This document shows positions 1-10,264 of a stretch of DNA of 64,000 nucleotides, one piece after another. Location: assembly GCA_009760855.2 (NCBI GenBank), contig WPIO01000088.1, positions 333,501-397,500 on the forward strand, written 5' to 3'. The DNA comes from Cristatella mucedo. Taxonomy: Eukaryota; Bryozoa; Phylactolaemata; Cristatellidae. Position 1 is the stretch's first letter; every line of letters starts with the position of its first letter. The notes under the pieces were generated by a model, which searched no databases, had not been told where the DNA came from, and was given only the letters and a program-made list of their open reading frames with translations. Made by a program: the position numbers and the translations under genes.

Positions 1-330
1 GGTTGATGCGAGCGAGGCCTGATAAGAGAGTTCTGCTGTTAGGTCGGCCGGAGTAAGATAATTCAAGGATCTACAAGTAAACGACGGAATTTTGAAGTCG
101 AGACGCTGCCAGATTAGGAGCCAGTTCAGGGCGGTGAGAAGAGTGTGGTAGTGGTATTTAGTTACAGCGTTCACGGCAGACAACGCCAGCCAGCCGAGGG
201 TGCAAAGTTGTGTACCAATCTTCGTTTGCGTCTTATTGCACGGGCAGTAAGACCTGAGGGTGGTGAGCTAAAGGGGTGTGGTCGGACAGCCACAAATGCA
301 TGGGTGGACTCATGGCCTGGCTATCGTATC
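1..330 (-). mobile_element. CR1/L2-like LINE fragment
   Basis: The reverse complement carries the degenerate end of a jockey-superfamily reverse transcriptase ORF. The stretch at 75-150 corresponds to LADLHWLPVKQRIDFK of the better copies at 29.6 and 34.5 kb. It is full of stops. The window edge cuts the copy. Confidence 0.55.
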
Positions 331-511
331 CGCATGTCTACGCAGGCCCAAATTCTTTTACGGAACGTAGCAGACAGTAGCTGGACTCGACAGCGGAGCT
401 TATCTATTGGTCGTCTTGTGTAAGGTCTGTCCGGAACAGGACATCCGGATGGTGTGCAGAGGTTACAGGAGATATGCTTGCCAGAGCCAATTTTGAGGCT
501 TAGGTTTTCAA

Positions 512-650
512 CTGTTTGGCCCAGCGGTTAAGGTGCTCGCCGCGACCGAGGTCTGGCCGAGGTCGTGGGCTCGAGCACTCGAGGCATATGTGAAGCGCCT
601 GAATAGTGATTACATTCTCTTAGAGCGCTATACAAATGAGTTATACATAC
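512..650 (+). mobile_element. tail-sharing SINE (tRNA-like head, LINE-like tail)
   Basis: The head GGCCCAGCGGTTAAGGTGCT and CGAGGTCGTGGGCTCGAGCA is tRNA-like. The tail GAAGCGCCTGAATAGTGATT then TCTCTTAGAGCGCTATACAA resembles the 3' end of the resident LINE (AAGCACCTAGAAAGAGATTAAG then TCTGAGGGCGCTTTATCAA). Confidence 0.55.
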
Positions 651-1299
651 ATGCATACACATACAACTTCGGAGTAACATTTAGCTTTTGTATAGCACAA
701 CTAAGTCAGTTCTGCCGTCTGTCTAGAGACCTTAAGTCGTGTAACTACCAAATCCGCAATCCATCTAGAAATTAGTCACGTGACTGGTCACGTGACCAAA
801 ATATCAATCCATCGCGAAATCGAGATTTCTAGCACACCCTCTGAAGATATTGCTTGCCTATGGTAAGCCGCATAAATTGTAAGCAAATTGAAGCACGGTA
901 AAAGCAAAGGCCAAATTAGCCTCGCTTATAGTGCATATAGTGAATAATCGCTGCTATCGTCCACTCTCGTCGGACGATAAATAGGATTGCCTGCTTCCGG
1001 ACTCGAACCCGCCCACTCTGCGGATGCTGTGCAGTCAAACGAGTCTGACCCCTTAAGTCTAAGTCCGGCGGGACCAAGAAAGTGAAAGTGAAGGTGAAGC
1101 AACCTGGGAAAAGATCGCTAGAGTGATCGTGGTGAAGAGTTCGTCGCGGTGCCACGTGGTGTCAGGCAACTTGAGCTCAAGGCGCATATATAGTGCTGGT
1201 TGTTTGCTTTTCGCTAATTTTGTGATGAACTTTGAACGACGCCAGGCTCCCGAGAATCCACTAATACTCCTGGCGAATAGGATTTTTAGTTTTTCGTTC

Positions 1300-1520
1300 T
1301 GCAGCCCAAGCATCGAGGGTGGACCGCCTGCGATTGGAGCTCCGTGATCGCTTTTGCAGGCAGACAGCCCGTGCCCCCCCTGCCTCGGCTGGTGAGCGAT
1401 GTAGCATAAAAAGACGGTGACACTCGTTGATTGATTTACCGTGGTGGGAGAGGGAGAATCACAAGGAGGCAACAGCAGAAGCCTGAGCATTGGTGCATAC
1501 GGACGCCGGCCTGTGAGCAG
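1300..1520 (+). repeat. dispersed repeat, copy 1
   Basis: Shares CATCGAGGGTGGACCGCCTG, GATTGATTTACCGTGG and CACAAGGAGGCAACAGCAGA with 26195-26330. Not assigned to a family; non-coding. Confidence 0.5.
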
Positions 1521-1661
1521 TGAACCGTGAGGGCTCTTCAAGAGAGTTATGTCGAAATACATGAGGTATTCACCCACCCCTGCTAAATTTAAATATTGCA
1601 TGATTGATTGGCCCCGTGGAAGGGCACTGGCAGCAGCACAAGATCAGCTCTCTTCTCTCTC

Positions 1662-1893
<232 letters not shown>

Positions 1894-2198
1894 GCTATAG
1901 CGCGGCGGTGCAGAAGACAAGGAAAGCAGATCGAGCCTCGAAATGACAAACGACTAATAAGTCATAAGGCTAAGCCTTAGAAATGACTAGACATGCCTCA
2001 GGCCGGTCGCGAAAGTTTAGCCTGCAGCACTACTATGACACTACATAACTGTGTGACAGTTGCTGCCAACGTTCACAAAGGTCACCAATTTTGCAATAAG
2101 AGCCCACTGCATATCACTCGTTTAAACACGCTACTGCTAGGAGGATGCATATAATCACGATAGCAAGCCGGGAACTGTGAGGAATGGCAGCAGTGCCC

Positions 2199-2204
2199 TT
2201 TATT
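2199..2204 (-). terminator. candidate MNS1 poly(A) signal
   Basis: TTTATT on the plus strand reads AATAAA on the minus strand, about 485 nt downstream of the MNS1 stop. The position is plausible for a 3' UTR end. It is a six-base match only, so confidence is limited. Confidence 0.35.
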
Positions 2205-2688
2205 GACGAACCGCCGACGACAGGCAGCGGTTCCGACGACGGACAGCGGTTTTGTGACGAGATGCGCGCACGAAACACTCGGGTGCCGGCAGTGGCACCG
2301 TCCGTACAGCCACGGCGCAAAGCGCCGAAACGCCAGGCGGCAGCAGCAGCAGCTTTCGCAGGACTCGGACGCGCAGTGGTTGCTGCAGCAGAAGCCGCAG
2401 CGCCTCATCCTCCTCCGCGATGGCTGCAGAAGGCAGCAGGGCCGCCTCCTACGCGGCTTGACGGCCAAGGACGCAAAACTCGTGAGGAGAGAAGAAGAGC
2501 AGACGACGTCCGACCGTCTGCAAACGGGACGAAGTCCTGCGGGCGGATGTCGAAGCAAGCAGCAGCAGGATCCTTTACCGCCTCCGACCGACGACGAGAG
2601 GCCCCTCTCTCCCCCCTTCGAGGACGACGGCAACGACTGCTCGGCTGCACATTGCCGCGCGGCGACGCGAGCGCGCTGATGAGCGGGG

Positions 2689-2814
2689 TCAAGGCTTTCC
2701 TGCCTGGCCGCCATCCCACGCATCCTCGTTGAACGGATCGATCTGCCGCTGCCGGTACGCCTCCTCGAACTCGGGTCCGAGCATCTGCAGGTCCCGCTCG
2801 TCTCGAAGGACGCC
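2689..2814 (-). CDS. MNS1: MNS1 exon 8 (C-terminus)
   Basis: 126 nt with a TGA stop at 2691-2689. It encodes GVLRDERDLQMLGPEFEEAY and then RQRQIDPFNEDAW, matching the MNS1 C-terminus. The acceptor (GCTCGCAG) lies at the edge of a GGTCAGCCAGCGAGC-type minisatellite (2817-2940) rather than a normal polypyrimidine tract. Confidence 0.88.
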   Translation of the reverse strand, partial: GVLRDERDLQMLGPEFEEAYRQRQIDPFNEDAWDGGQAGKP

Positions 2815-5778
2815 CTGCGAGCGGTCAGCCAGCGAGTGGTCAGTCAGCGAGCGAGCGGTCAGCCAGCGAGCGAGCGAGCGGTCAGCCAGCAAGCGAGCGG
2901 TCAGTCAGCGGATGGTCAGCGAGCGGTCAGTCAGTCAATGCGGACGAAGCCACGAAAAGCCAATAAATGGCGCCGACGCCATCGTTTCCTCGCTCGCTCG
3001 CTAGTCTCACGCCCGCTGCCATCGTCGTCGTCGCCCTCGTCGTCACGAGAAGGCGATTCAGTCACGTGATCAAGGGCAGACAGGCAGGCAGGCAGGCTGC
3101 GCCTCAGGGCACGCCCGCTCCGGCTAAGCAGAAGGCCGCGCCAGCGACGCCGACGCAGCAGCAGCAGGCGGCGAGCACGCCGCTTGCGCGGCGGCAGCGG
3201 CAGCAGAGCCGCGTCCGGAGGGTGGCCGGCGACCCTGACCTTGGGCAGGAAGCCGAGCAGCTTGGCGGCGTGCTCGCGCAGCAGCCGCTGCCGCTCCTGC
3301 TCGACGAGCTGCACGCGGAACGACTCGGCTCGCTCCGCCTCGCGCCGCTCCTCCGCCTCGCGCTCCCGCTCCGCGGCGAACTGGGCGCGCCGGTCGGCGA
3401 GCAGCGCATCGACGGCGCGCTTGTGCTCCTGCTGTTTCATGCGTCGCTTCTGCGCGTTGAGCAGCTCGATGCGGTCGTCCTCGGCAAACTTGGCCAGCAT
3501 CTGGAACACGAGTCGAGCGAGCGGGCCGTGGCGGCGCGGCGGGGGCAGAGCAGAGGCCCGTGGCGGCTCGAGCGAGCGGCCTCGCGGGGCAGGCGGCGCT
3601 GCAGCCGCTGCCGGCGGGCAGGCGGCGGTCGGCGAAAGGTGTGTCTGCCGCTGCGAGCCGCCGGCCGGCCTGGTGGCAAATGCTGGCAAAGGTGCGCGCT
3701 GGCGCGACGTCGCGAGCATCGAGTGAGTCATGCGGAGCGAGCGAGTCCCCATTGCCCCCTCCCCCACACCGGCCACCTCCGGTGAACGAGCAAGTCGAAT
3801 GTTTGGATCTTTACTTGGCGCTCAGCGACAGATACTGCAGCAGCAGCCTGCAGGCTGCGCGCTCAGCGACAGATACTGCGACAGCAGCAGCAGCAGCCTG
3901 CAGGCTGCAGCTGTCGCAGTATCTGTCACTGGAGTATCTGTCCCTCGGAGAGGAAGCTGTGATAGCTGCAGGCGGTTCTGCCTCTTCACGACCGAGGCCG
4001 TGGGTCCGAATCCTGCATTAGATTGCCAACGGCAGGCGGTGGTGATAGCCGACAATGTGCTATTGCTGCTACGAGTCCTGCCCGTGGACTCGGTTCGCTG
4101 AGTCGTAGTAGAAATACAACACTGCACATAAATCTAGACGTCTGTTGCCTCTTGGTGCACTAACTATGCTTTCTGTCATCGTAGAATGTGGATGGCGGTG
4201 AAGTTCGAAGCAAATGTTATCCGCATGACTGACCGACCCGTGAAAGGGCCACGTGGTGTTGGCTGTGAGCAAAAACATCCGCCCCAAGATAGACTCCGAT
4301 GCAATCGAGCATCTGACCTTGTGTGATTTATTGATTGTCGTGGCGAAAGATATGCATATGGGAAACTGTCGCTTCACTCAAGTCAGACGTTAACTCGAAC
4401 AGGAACTCCTGTCGTTTGTGCGTTTGTGACTCAGGAGGAGCGGTGTGCTCCGACTGGCTAGAATCCTGTCTCGTGACTAGCAGCAGGAATGATGGGCTCT
4501 GATTCGCTAGCCGAGGACGGCTATGCTTCAGCATGAAGGACTTTCTTGCTTTAATTAATATGGGTACAAAATGAGGCTGTTAAATCAGCTAATAATTGAT
4601 AGGCTGAGCTGAAAGCTCCTTAAGGGGAGCACCCTCTCCGAGGGTGAATGGCGAGGCAAGTCGGCCAGCTATAGTAACCAACTGGCTAGCCATATCCGTC
4701 TGTAACTCCACCAAGCCACTAGGACGAGTTTTGTACTGCACACTCACAGCATAATGTAATGCATCTCCGTCTGTAACTCCACAAAGTCATAGAGACCACG
4801 TGGGTGTTACGCAGGAGAGTTTTGTATGGCGCACTCACAGCCTAAGCGGCTTTCGGTACGCATTCGGTAGCCAACAGACTTCGTCTCACGCAACAAAGAG
4901 AAAGTGGGAAGCGTAGCAGAGTCAGGAGAGCAGTTGAGGTAGTGAGTAGCATGGAAGTAGCAGCTCAGGACCACTGAAAAGGATGTGCCATAGTCGGCAG
5001 CAGGACAGTAGTTGTCGTTGCGTATGAAAGCGGCTTTCGGTGCGAATTCGGCTGCCAGCAGCCGTCATCACACGCGACAAAGGGAAGGCGAAAAATGTCA
5101 AGTAATTGCTGTCACACGACACGGTCGGAAGTGCAACATACCAAGCAAGTACCTGAGCTTTACCAACCCCTTCCCAAAGTAACCTCTCCCCCCCCCATCA
5201 ATTTGCTCGTACGGTTTGCTAGCGAGCTCATGGTCATGCTCATGCACGGTGCATCGTGCACACGTCGTGCCGGCTCCCAGGGCAACATGCCGACATACGA
5301 CATCAGCCTACGGGGAGGTTGGCCGACATCCATGACCAAGTGTCTGCAAGGCACGTGCTCAGTTTATAAATCGCCACAGATGATTGTGACGGTTTCAACG
5401 ACACGTGCAGCCACGGTGCCGTCGCCAGAAAACTGATGCTCCGGATTACCCAAGGTCAGAGGGAACCGATTCTTAAGGAATTTCCTAAGCGACTGATCTA
5501 CTGAACTGTCTGTCTACCTACTTGTCCACCTCACTATCTACCTATCCACCTCCCTGCCGCCATTTTAATCTCGAGCTCGGCCTGCCTATCCCTCCATCTA
5601 GCTGCTGCCTCTATCATCGCCTCTCGTTTTCTGTGAGCTCACCTACTAGCTTGCTCTTTACGGCCACGCGGCGACGACACGCCGGCGTCGCCACCTCCTG
5701 CTGCCGCCACCTCGCCAGAGCGGCCTGCCATCAAGAGAGGAGGTGGCGGCACGCCGCCGCCTCCCTCTGCGCGAGCGT

Positions 5779-5821
<43 letters not shown>

Positions 5822-8800
5822 TGCCGCTTGAACTCCTCCTCCTCGTCCTTTTCGGCCTGCACTCGCTTGGCCTTGAACTCCATCTGCTGCCGTATGACGT
5901 TCTGCTGCTCGAGCCTCGTGCGCAGCCGCCGCTCGATGTCGGCCATCTCGCGCTGTCGTGCCGCCTCCTCCTCCTCCTCGAGGTGCAGCTCGGTGCGCAC
6001 GCGCTCCAGCTCGTCTCGCTCGCGCTCCTTGCGTGCGATGTCCTCGCCGAGCGCCTGCTGCACGCGCGCCAGCGCCTCGTCGCGGGCGCGCCGCTCCGCC
6101 TGCTGCGCCTCGTCGCGCTCCGCCTGGACGCGCGCGAACGCGGCAATGCGCCGGTTCTCCTCCTCCATCTTCTCGCGCTCGCGCAGCTTCCACTCCTCCT
6201 GCGACGCCTTGAACTCGTCGATGTACTGCTTGGTCATGCGCTGCTTCTCCATCTGCATCTCGCGCTCCCTGCGGCGGCGATGTCAGATCGCGGCGCTTGT
6301 GGGGCGAGCGAGAGCCGGCGGCGTGAACGCTGAGCTGGGGGGACACGCCAGCGAGCGAGCGCTGGAATGCCCGGATGCTGCGGGCATCGCTTCCGGGCAT
6401 CGCCGCCGAGCGGCTCTTTGCTGCGGGAGGAGAGCTCACCTGGCGTCCTCCTCGTAGATCTTGCGCACTATCTCGTCGATCATGAGCTTCTCGCGCAGGA
6501 ACTCCTCGAACGCCTGCTGGCGCTTCGTCTCTCGCTCCTCCAGCTGCCGCTCGAGCTCCTGCTGGTAGCGCACCTGCTCGGCGTAGCGCTCCACCTCGCG
6601 CTGCCGGTCCGCCTCGCTCGCCCGCTCGCTCTCCGCCTTCATCATCCGAGCGATCTCGGCGTCGCGAGCCTGCCGGGGCGGACGGAAGAGGATGGACGTC
6701 AAGACTTTGGCGCCAGATCTTCGGCTTCAGTGAAGTATCGGAGCCATCGGAGCGCCCCGCCATCGAAGCAGCGTCGACCGGCCCGCTGGCGCAGGGATCG
6801 CAGTTTTTCGCAGATCCGCAAGGAGGAGGAGGAGGAGGATCGCAGTTCGCGCAAAGCAGACGCGAGTGGCCGTCCGACGGTGCCACGTGTCCCCGTGTGG
6901 CAGCAGCAGCAGCAGCAGCGGAGGCATCAGCAGCAGCCGACAGCAAATGAGGGGCGGCATCGAATGCCTCTCAGAGAATCGACTCGCGAGCGCGAACGAT
7001 CGGCACGGCAGAGCTGACGCACCCAGCCTGCAGACGGCACCACGACCAAGACAGACATGAATCGTGCACAATGGGAGGGGGGACAATGCCAAGTGCCAAC
7101 AGATGGCAGCACGAGAGAGTGAGTAGAGATGAATCTATCGACGAAAGTGATGAAGCGGGTCTGAAGCACGGCCACGCAACAGCATCCGGCTTGGAGCAAG
7201 CGTCGTCCAGAAAAAGATTTAGAGCGATCGGGCGTGAGGCATAGCATGGAGCTGAAACGCAGGTGACGAGCAAAATCGCCAGCCGATGCTACACCAACGA
7301 AAGCTTGCAAGTGCTGACCGACAAAGGTCAGACACGCGAAAGGCGATCCATCTAAGATATGCACCATGGATGGATCTGGATAGGCAGATGGATGAGCAGA
7401 GCATGTGACCATGCTAGCCAAACACTGAAATGACGATAACCAAGGCAGGCGAACAAGCAATGACGAAAGCACTGAAAGTGAGAGCGGAGAGGAGCTGATG
7501 GCGGCGCATCCAGTTCGGTTTCGGAGACGATCCGAAGACATGCGTTGCAGCCAAGGCGCCGTTTGATGGGGAACCGGGGCATGAAAAGCGGCGTCCGGCC
7601 AATTGCGCTGCACAGGGAGACAGGATAGATGGTTTTACTCCCGCATCGTCTATTGCTCGACGTGACTCAGAACGGTCAACCGGCCATAAGGTGTACCTAA
7701 AGGAGGGCCAGATGCAAAACACTAGCTGATTTAATAGCCTCTTTTTGTATAGCGGCAGAAGAGCCTTAAATGGCTATCACCACCGCTTGCAGCAGCAACA
7801 AAGGATCGCCTATCGCGCAGGATTCGAGCCCACGACCTCGGGACCGAGGTCGTGAAAAGCATCCGCCTTACCCGGAGGGCCATCACGGCTCACCAGATCA
7901 TTAACGTCACACGTCGTAAGCGAATGCTAACTAAAGAGCTGGGAATGGGAGACTAGATTCTTTGCATACGGCGAGCCTGCCACTGGGAGACATTCCTAGC
8001 CGACAGCACACGAAGACGTGTGAAGCTCAGCGGCTGTGGAATGGAAGTGGCTCCTGCACAAGGAGTGGCACCAAACGCGATCACAAGTCTCAGGACTGCT
8101 GTGAGTGCAACCAAATCCTCCAGGCTGCATCATCCGACCGCCTACCATTTTGTCGAACTTGACTGCCTCCTTCTCGGCGACCTGAGCCGACCTCTCCATG
8201 TTGAGGTATCCGGCCTTCAGCTTGGCCTCCAGCTCCCGAAGCTCGAGGCTGAAAGAGAGTGAGTGAGAGAGAGAGAGACGTCGGACATTCACGAGGGCGT
8301 CGTCGGCGCCGCCCCGCAGCGACCAGCAGCGGGCTGAGGCCGGCGCGGCATTCCTCCGTCGGCCGACACTCACCTCGTCTCGCGGATGTGCTGTCGCATC
8401 TTTTCATCTCGCAGCTGCTCGCCTTTGATTCGCGCGAGCTCTGCGGCGATTCTCTCCTCCTGAGCCTGCTGGGCTGCTTTGATCTCCTTGTCTCGCTGGG
8501 CCTGCGGGCACGAGCGCGCTCGTGCGAAAAAAGGCGTCCTCGCGATCCGCTCTCGTATGCCGCGTCGTCGGGCGCGGTAAAGGCGGCGCCGACGCGCCAG
8601 CCTCGCGGTGTGTGGGGGTGTGGTGGCCGCGCGAGCGCGCAGGCGTGTGCCGGAGGCGTGCTCCTGGGTCGCGGCTGAGTACCCACCCTGAGTATCGCGT
8701 CCTCCATGTCTCGCTCGCGCTGCTCCAGCATCATCCGACGGACGAGTCGCTTCTCGTCCGTCTTCTCGTCGTCCATGAGGACGCGACTGACTGCGGCCTC

Positions 8801-9172
8801 CTTTTCGAGTCGCTTCACGGAGCTCAGCCGCTCCTCTTCCTGCGCCCTGTTCCGCTCCTGCAGCGCCTCCTGCTGCCTCATGGTCCGCCTGACGGTGGCC
8901 TGCGAAAAGTAGCGGTTTCGACTGAGCGACACCGATCTCGTCGCTTTCTCTACGTCGTAGCTCGAAGCTCTCACGCGCGCACCCACTCCCCTACCTCCCC
9001 CCACCCACCCAGTCTCGGCTGTCGCTGCGTCCTCTTCGTCTGTCGCTGCGGTTCCAGCCACCACGAGGCGTTTCCCGGGCGGGACGCCGCGCGCGGCACG
9101 AAACGAGCGAGCGGCCAGCGCCGCCGCAGCGCCGATCGCGCCGCGCCTAATTCCGCGCGATGCTCTCACCAT
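2689..9172 (-). CDS. MNS1: MNS1 (meiosis-specific nuclear structural protein 1), eight exons
   Basis: Eight exons on the minus strand join in consistent phase to about 503 residues; vertebrate MNS1 is about 495. MNS1 is a long coiled-coil protein inside the doublet microtubules of motile cilia and sperm flagella, needed for axoneme assembly and outer dynein arm docking (family knowledge). The translation is almost entirely Glu/Arg/Lys/Gln-rich helix. Family blocks are visible in order: ELARIKGEQLRDEKMRQ (exon 3), LRELEAKLKAGYLN and AQVAEKEAVKF (exon 4), EKLMIDEIVRKIYEED (exon 5), MEEENRRIAAFA (exon 6), MLAKFAEDDRIELLNAQK and LLREHAAKLLGFLPK (exon 7), and LGPEFEEAYRQRQ (exon 8). The start is inferred: exon 1 would supply only the ATG (9172-9170), followed at once by a GTGAGA donor. 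The alternative is the Met at codon 7 of exon 2. Several splice sites abut GA/CT microsatellites. The gene ends tail-first toward 2.2 kb. No stop or frameshift interrupts it. Confidence 0.9.
2817..2940 (-). repeat. minisatellite at the MNS1 exon 8 acceptor
   Basis: Imperfect copies of GCGAGCGGTCAGCCAGC units on the plus strand. In the transcript these read as repeated CTGAC (branch-point-like) and GCTCGC elements, ending at the acceptor of MNS1 exon 8. Confidence 0.65.
3240..3500 (-). CDS. MNS1: MNS1 exon 7
   Basis: 261 nt, 87 codons, phase 0 at both ends. It starts MLAKFAEDDRIELLNAQKRR and ends LLREHAAKLLGFLPK before AAG|GTCAGG. This is the best-conserved part of the family. The acceptor is GTGTTCCAG. 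Confidence 0.92.
3818..3935. repeat. direct and inverted repeat cluster in an MNS1 intron
   Basis: CGCTCAGCGACAGATACTGC occurs twice (about 3820 and 3859), and its partial reverse complement GTCGCAGTATCTGTCAC follows at about 3913, so a stem-loop with CAG/CTG-rich loops is possible. Confidence 0.6.
3975..4088 (+). mobile_element. tRNA-derived SINE, degenerate
   Basis: TTCACGACCGAGGCCGTGGG, then TCCGAATCCTGCATTAG, and the body GCGGTGGTGATAGCC. The same family as 53626-53806, with substitutions. It lies in an MNS1 intron, opposite to the gene. Confidence 0.6.
4095..4260 (-). repeat. dispersed repeat, inverted relative to 23.8 kb
   Basis: Its reverse complement matches 23828-23960: TTATGTGCAGTGTTGTATTT, CACATTCTACGATGAC and TTTCACGGGTCGGTCAGTC. 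About 85 percent similar by eye. Confidence 0.55.
4690..5115 (-). repeat. LINE-associated 3' repeat, minus strand, partly doubled
   Basis: The reverse complement matches 11219-11430, including CTGTTGGCTACCGAATGCG, TTTGTTGCGTGAGACGAAG and GACTTTGTGGAGTTACAGA. A second partial copy follows at 5025-5100 (CGGCTTTCGGTGCGAATTCG). At 11.2 kb the same sequence follows the NSLPQFLRN end of a LINE ORF, so it is probably that LINE's 3' UTR. Confidence 0.55.
5781..5819 (+). repeat. (CT)n at the MNS1 exon 6 donor
   Basis: In the transcript it is (GA)n starting within the donor GTGAGAGAGA. Confidence 0.95.
5821..6268 (-). CDS. MNS1: MNS1 exon 6
   Basis: 448 nt (149 codons plus one base), the largest exon. 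It encodes YIDEFKASQEEWKLREREK, EEENRRIAAFARVQAERD and EEEEFKRQ. The donor is CAG|GTGAGAGAGA, so the intron starts directly with a (GA)n tract (5781-5819 read on the minus strand). Phase 0 out. Confidence 0.9.
6440..6669 (-). CDS. MNS1: MNS1 exon 5
   Basis: 230 nt, phase 0 in and phase 2 out (GCCAG|GTGAGC). It begins ARDAEIARMMK and contains the highly conserved EKLMIDEIVRKIYEED. The preceding intron of about 1.5 kb carries a degenerate SINE copy at 7725-7905. Confidence 0.9.
7725..7905 (-). mobile_element. tRNA-derived SINE
   Basis: Reverse complement of the family: GGCTATCACCACCGCTTGCA, GGATTCGAGCCCACGACC, TCGGGACCGAGGTCGTGAAA and the head end CACGGCTCACC. It lies in an MNS1 intron, in the same orientation as the gene. 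Confidence 0.7.
8146..8248 (-). CDS. MNS1: MNS1 exon 4
   Basis: 103 nt encoding LELRELEAKLKAGYLNMERS and AQVAEKEAVKFDKM, a strong family match. The polypyrimidine tract of the acceptor is a (CT)n microsatellite (8251-8278 region, CTCTCTTTCAG). The donor is ATG|GTAGGC, phase 0. Confidence 0.88.
8374..8501 (-). CDS. MNS1: MNS1 exon 3
   Basis: 128 nt, entering in phase 0 and leaving in phase 2 with AG|GTGAGT. It encodes AQRDKEIKAAQQAQEERI, then ELARIKGEQLRDEKMRQ, a conserved MNS1 block. The acceptor is CCCGCAG. Confidence 0.85.
8687..8899 (-). CDS. MNS1: MNS1 exon 2
   Basis: 71 codons, phase 0 at both ends. The acceptor is TTTTCGCAG before GCC; the donor is AGG followed by GTGGGT. It encodes coiled-coil sequence rich in E, R and M, including RRMMLEQRERDMEDAILR. 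The reading frame continues past the donor into low-complexity Pro/Ala sequence that is not MNS1-like, which supports the splice. Confidence 0.8.
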
Positions 9173-9260
9173 GGCACCACGGCGAACAAGTCCGGATTAA
9201 ACGGCGGCGGAGGCGACTGCGCGGGGAGCCGGCCGAGACGGTGTTCAATATGTCCGTCAA
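8950..9260 (-). promoter_or_regulatory. probable MNS1 promoter and 5' region
   Basis: A short CpG-rich segment around the proposed MNS1 start codon. Beyond 9260 the composition falls to about average. No TATA box was recognised. The assignment rests on position only. Confidence 0.35.
9170..9172 (-). CDS. MNS1: MNS1 exon 1 (start codon only, inferred)
   Basis: Read on the minus strand, GTGGTGCCATGG carries an ATG in good Kozak context, immediately followed by the donor GTGAGAGC. Joining this ATG to exon 2 in phase 0 gives MATVRRTM at the N-terminus. The surrounding ~200 bp is CpG-rich, as expected near a promoter. This is inference. cDNA could instead show a non-coding exon 1 with translation starting inside exon 2. 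Confidence 0.45.
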
Positions 9261-10264
9261 CAGCGATATCTGGCAACGGTTGTCAAGGTCTCCCGGTAGA
9301 GAGAGCGCACAGCGAGCCCATTCATTTTCTACGCGTCGTCGCCGCGTCTGAAAAAAGTATCTAAAAATGGTGCTTCTTGTCCACGTCTAAACAGCTCTTT
9401 GCGAAGGTGACTTGGTGACTTATTAAGTTAGTGTGCAATACTTTAGGCTGCTATCGAAAGCTGAGGGTTTTTAAAGTAAGCATTTATTAAGCGACCGCCC
9501 GACCGGAAACGCCACAGCCGGATACGCTGATATCCGGGCGGCTACGACGCAGGCTGTCTCTCCGTCGCCCCTTCGCGACTGCAGGCTCGTAGGTTCGTCG
9601 TCGCGGTCAGGATTTTGATGGGCGGAAAACGAACCTCGAGTCCCGACGGGTAGTTGCAAGCACGTAGCAGCAGCGCTCGCGGAGGAGGATAAAATGCGGA
9701 GCAGAAGCAGCCTTCCGGGGAATCGAGTGCGGTGCGATGCGAGCTGCATTGCGCGAGTTAGGCGGAGCGGAGTTCCTCGCAAAATTTTCACCAGAGGCTG
9801 TTTCCGCCAAGACGCTGTGCGCACATGCCGACCTCTGAAGGGCGTCACCGCGTTCGCCTCCGACTACGCGAGCTCAATTCTCGGGCTCGGACGAGCTGCC
9901 TGAAACGTGCGCGGACTGGGCGTCATGGCATTGCCGTTGCTGACGCAGGCGTCCGGTAACATCCGTGTTGGTGTGACACAAGACCTTTTTACGACAGCAC
10001 CGGCTTATTGAAAAATAAACTTACGAAAAAAATCCAAACCGGAAAGAAGATGTTCTGCTCTCCCCCCCCCTCCGGGTCTCGACCGCAGCAACAGGGCGCT
10101 CGAACTTCGGAAAGCAATTCGTGGGCGTGCGAGTTTTCGCAGCAAGGGGTATCTGCTGTTGCAGACTGCAAGCGATGCTGATAGCCTTTTAAGGCTCTTC
10201 TGCTCCAAAGTTTCTCTGCTTGATATTTTTTTGGCATCGTTTGATGCCATTAATTAATATAATT
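9261..10264. other. intergenic, no gene seen
   Basis: Between the MNS1 promoter and the first LINE fragment. Short ORFs only, none recognisable. A CpG-moderate stretch at 9.5-9.95 kb might be regulatory. Confidence 0.5.

Noticed and set aside
5522-6457. Long plus-strand ORF over MNS1 exon 6
   Set aside because: Antisense shadow of a well-supported coding exon; the Ser/Arg-rich composition mirrors the coiled coil.
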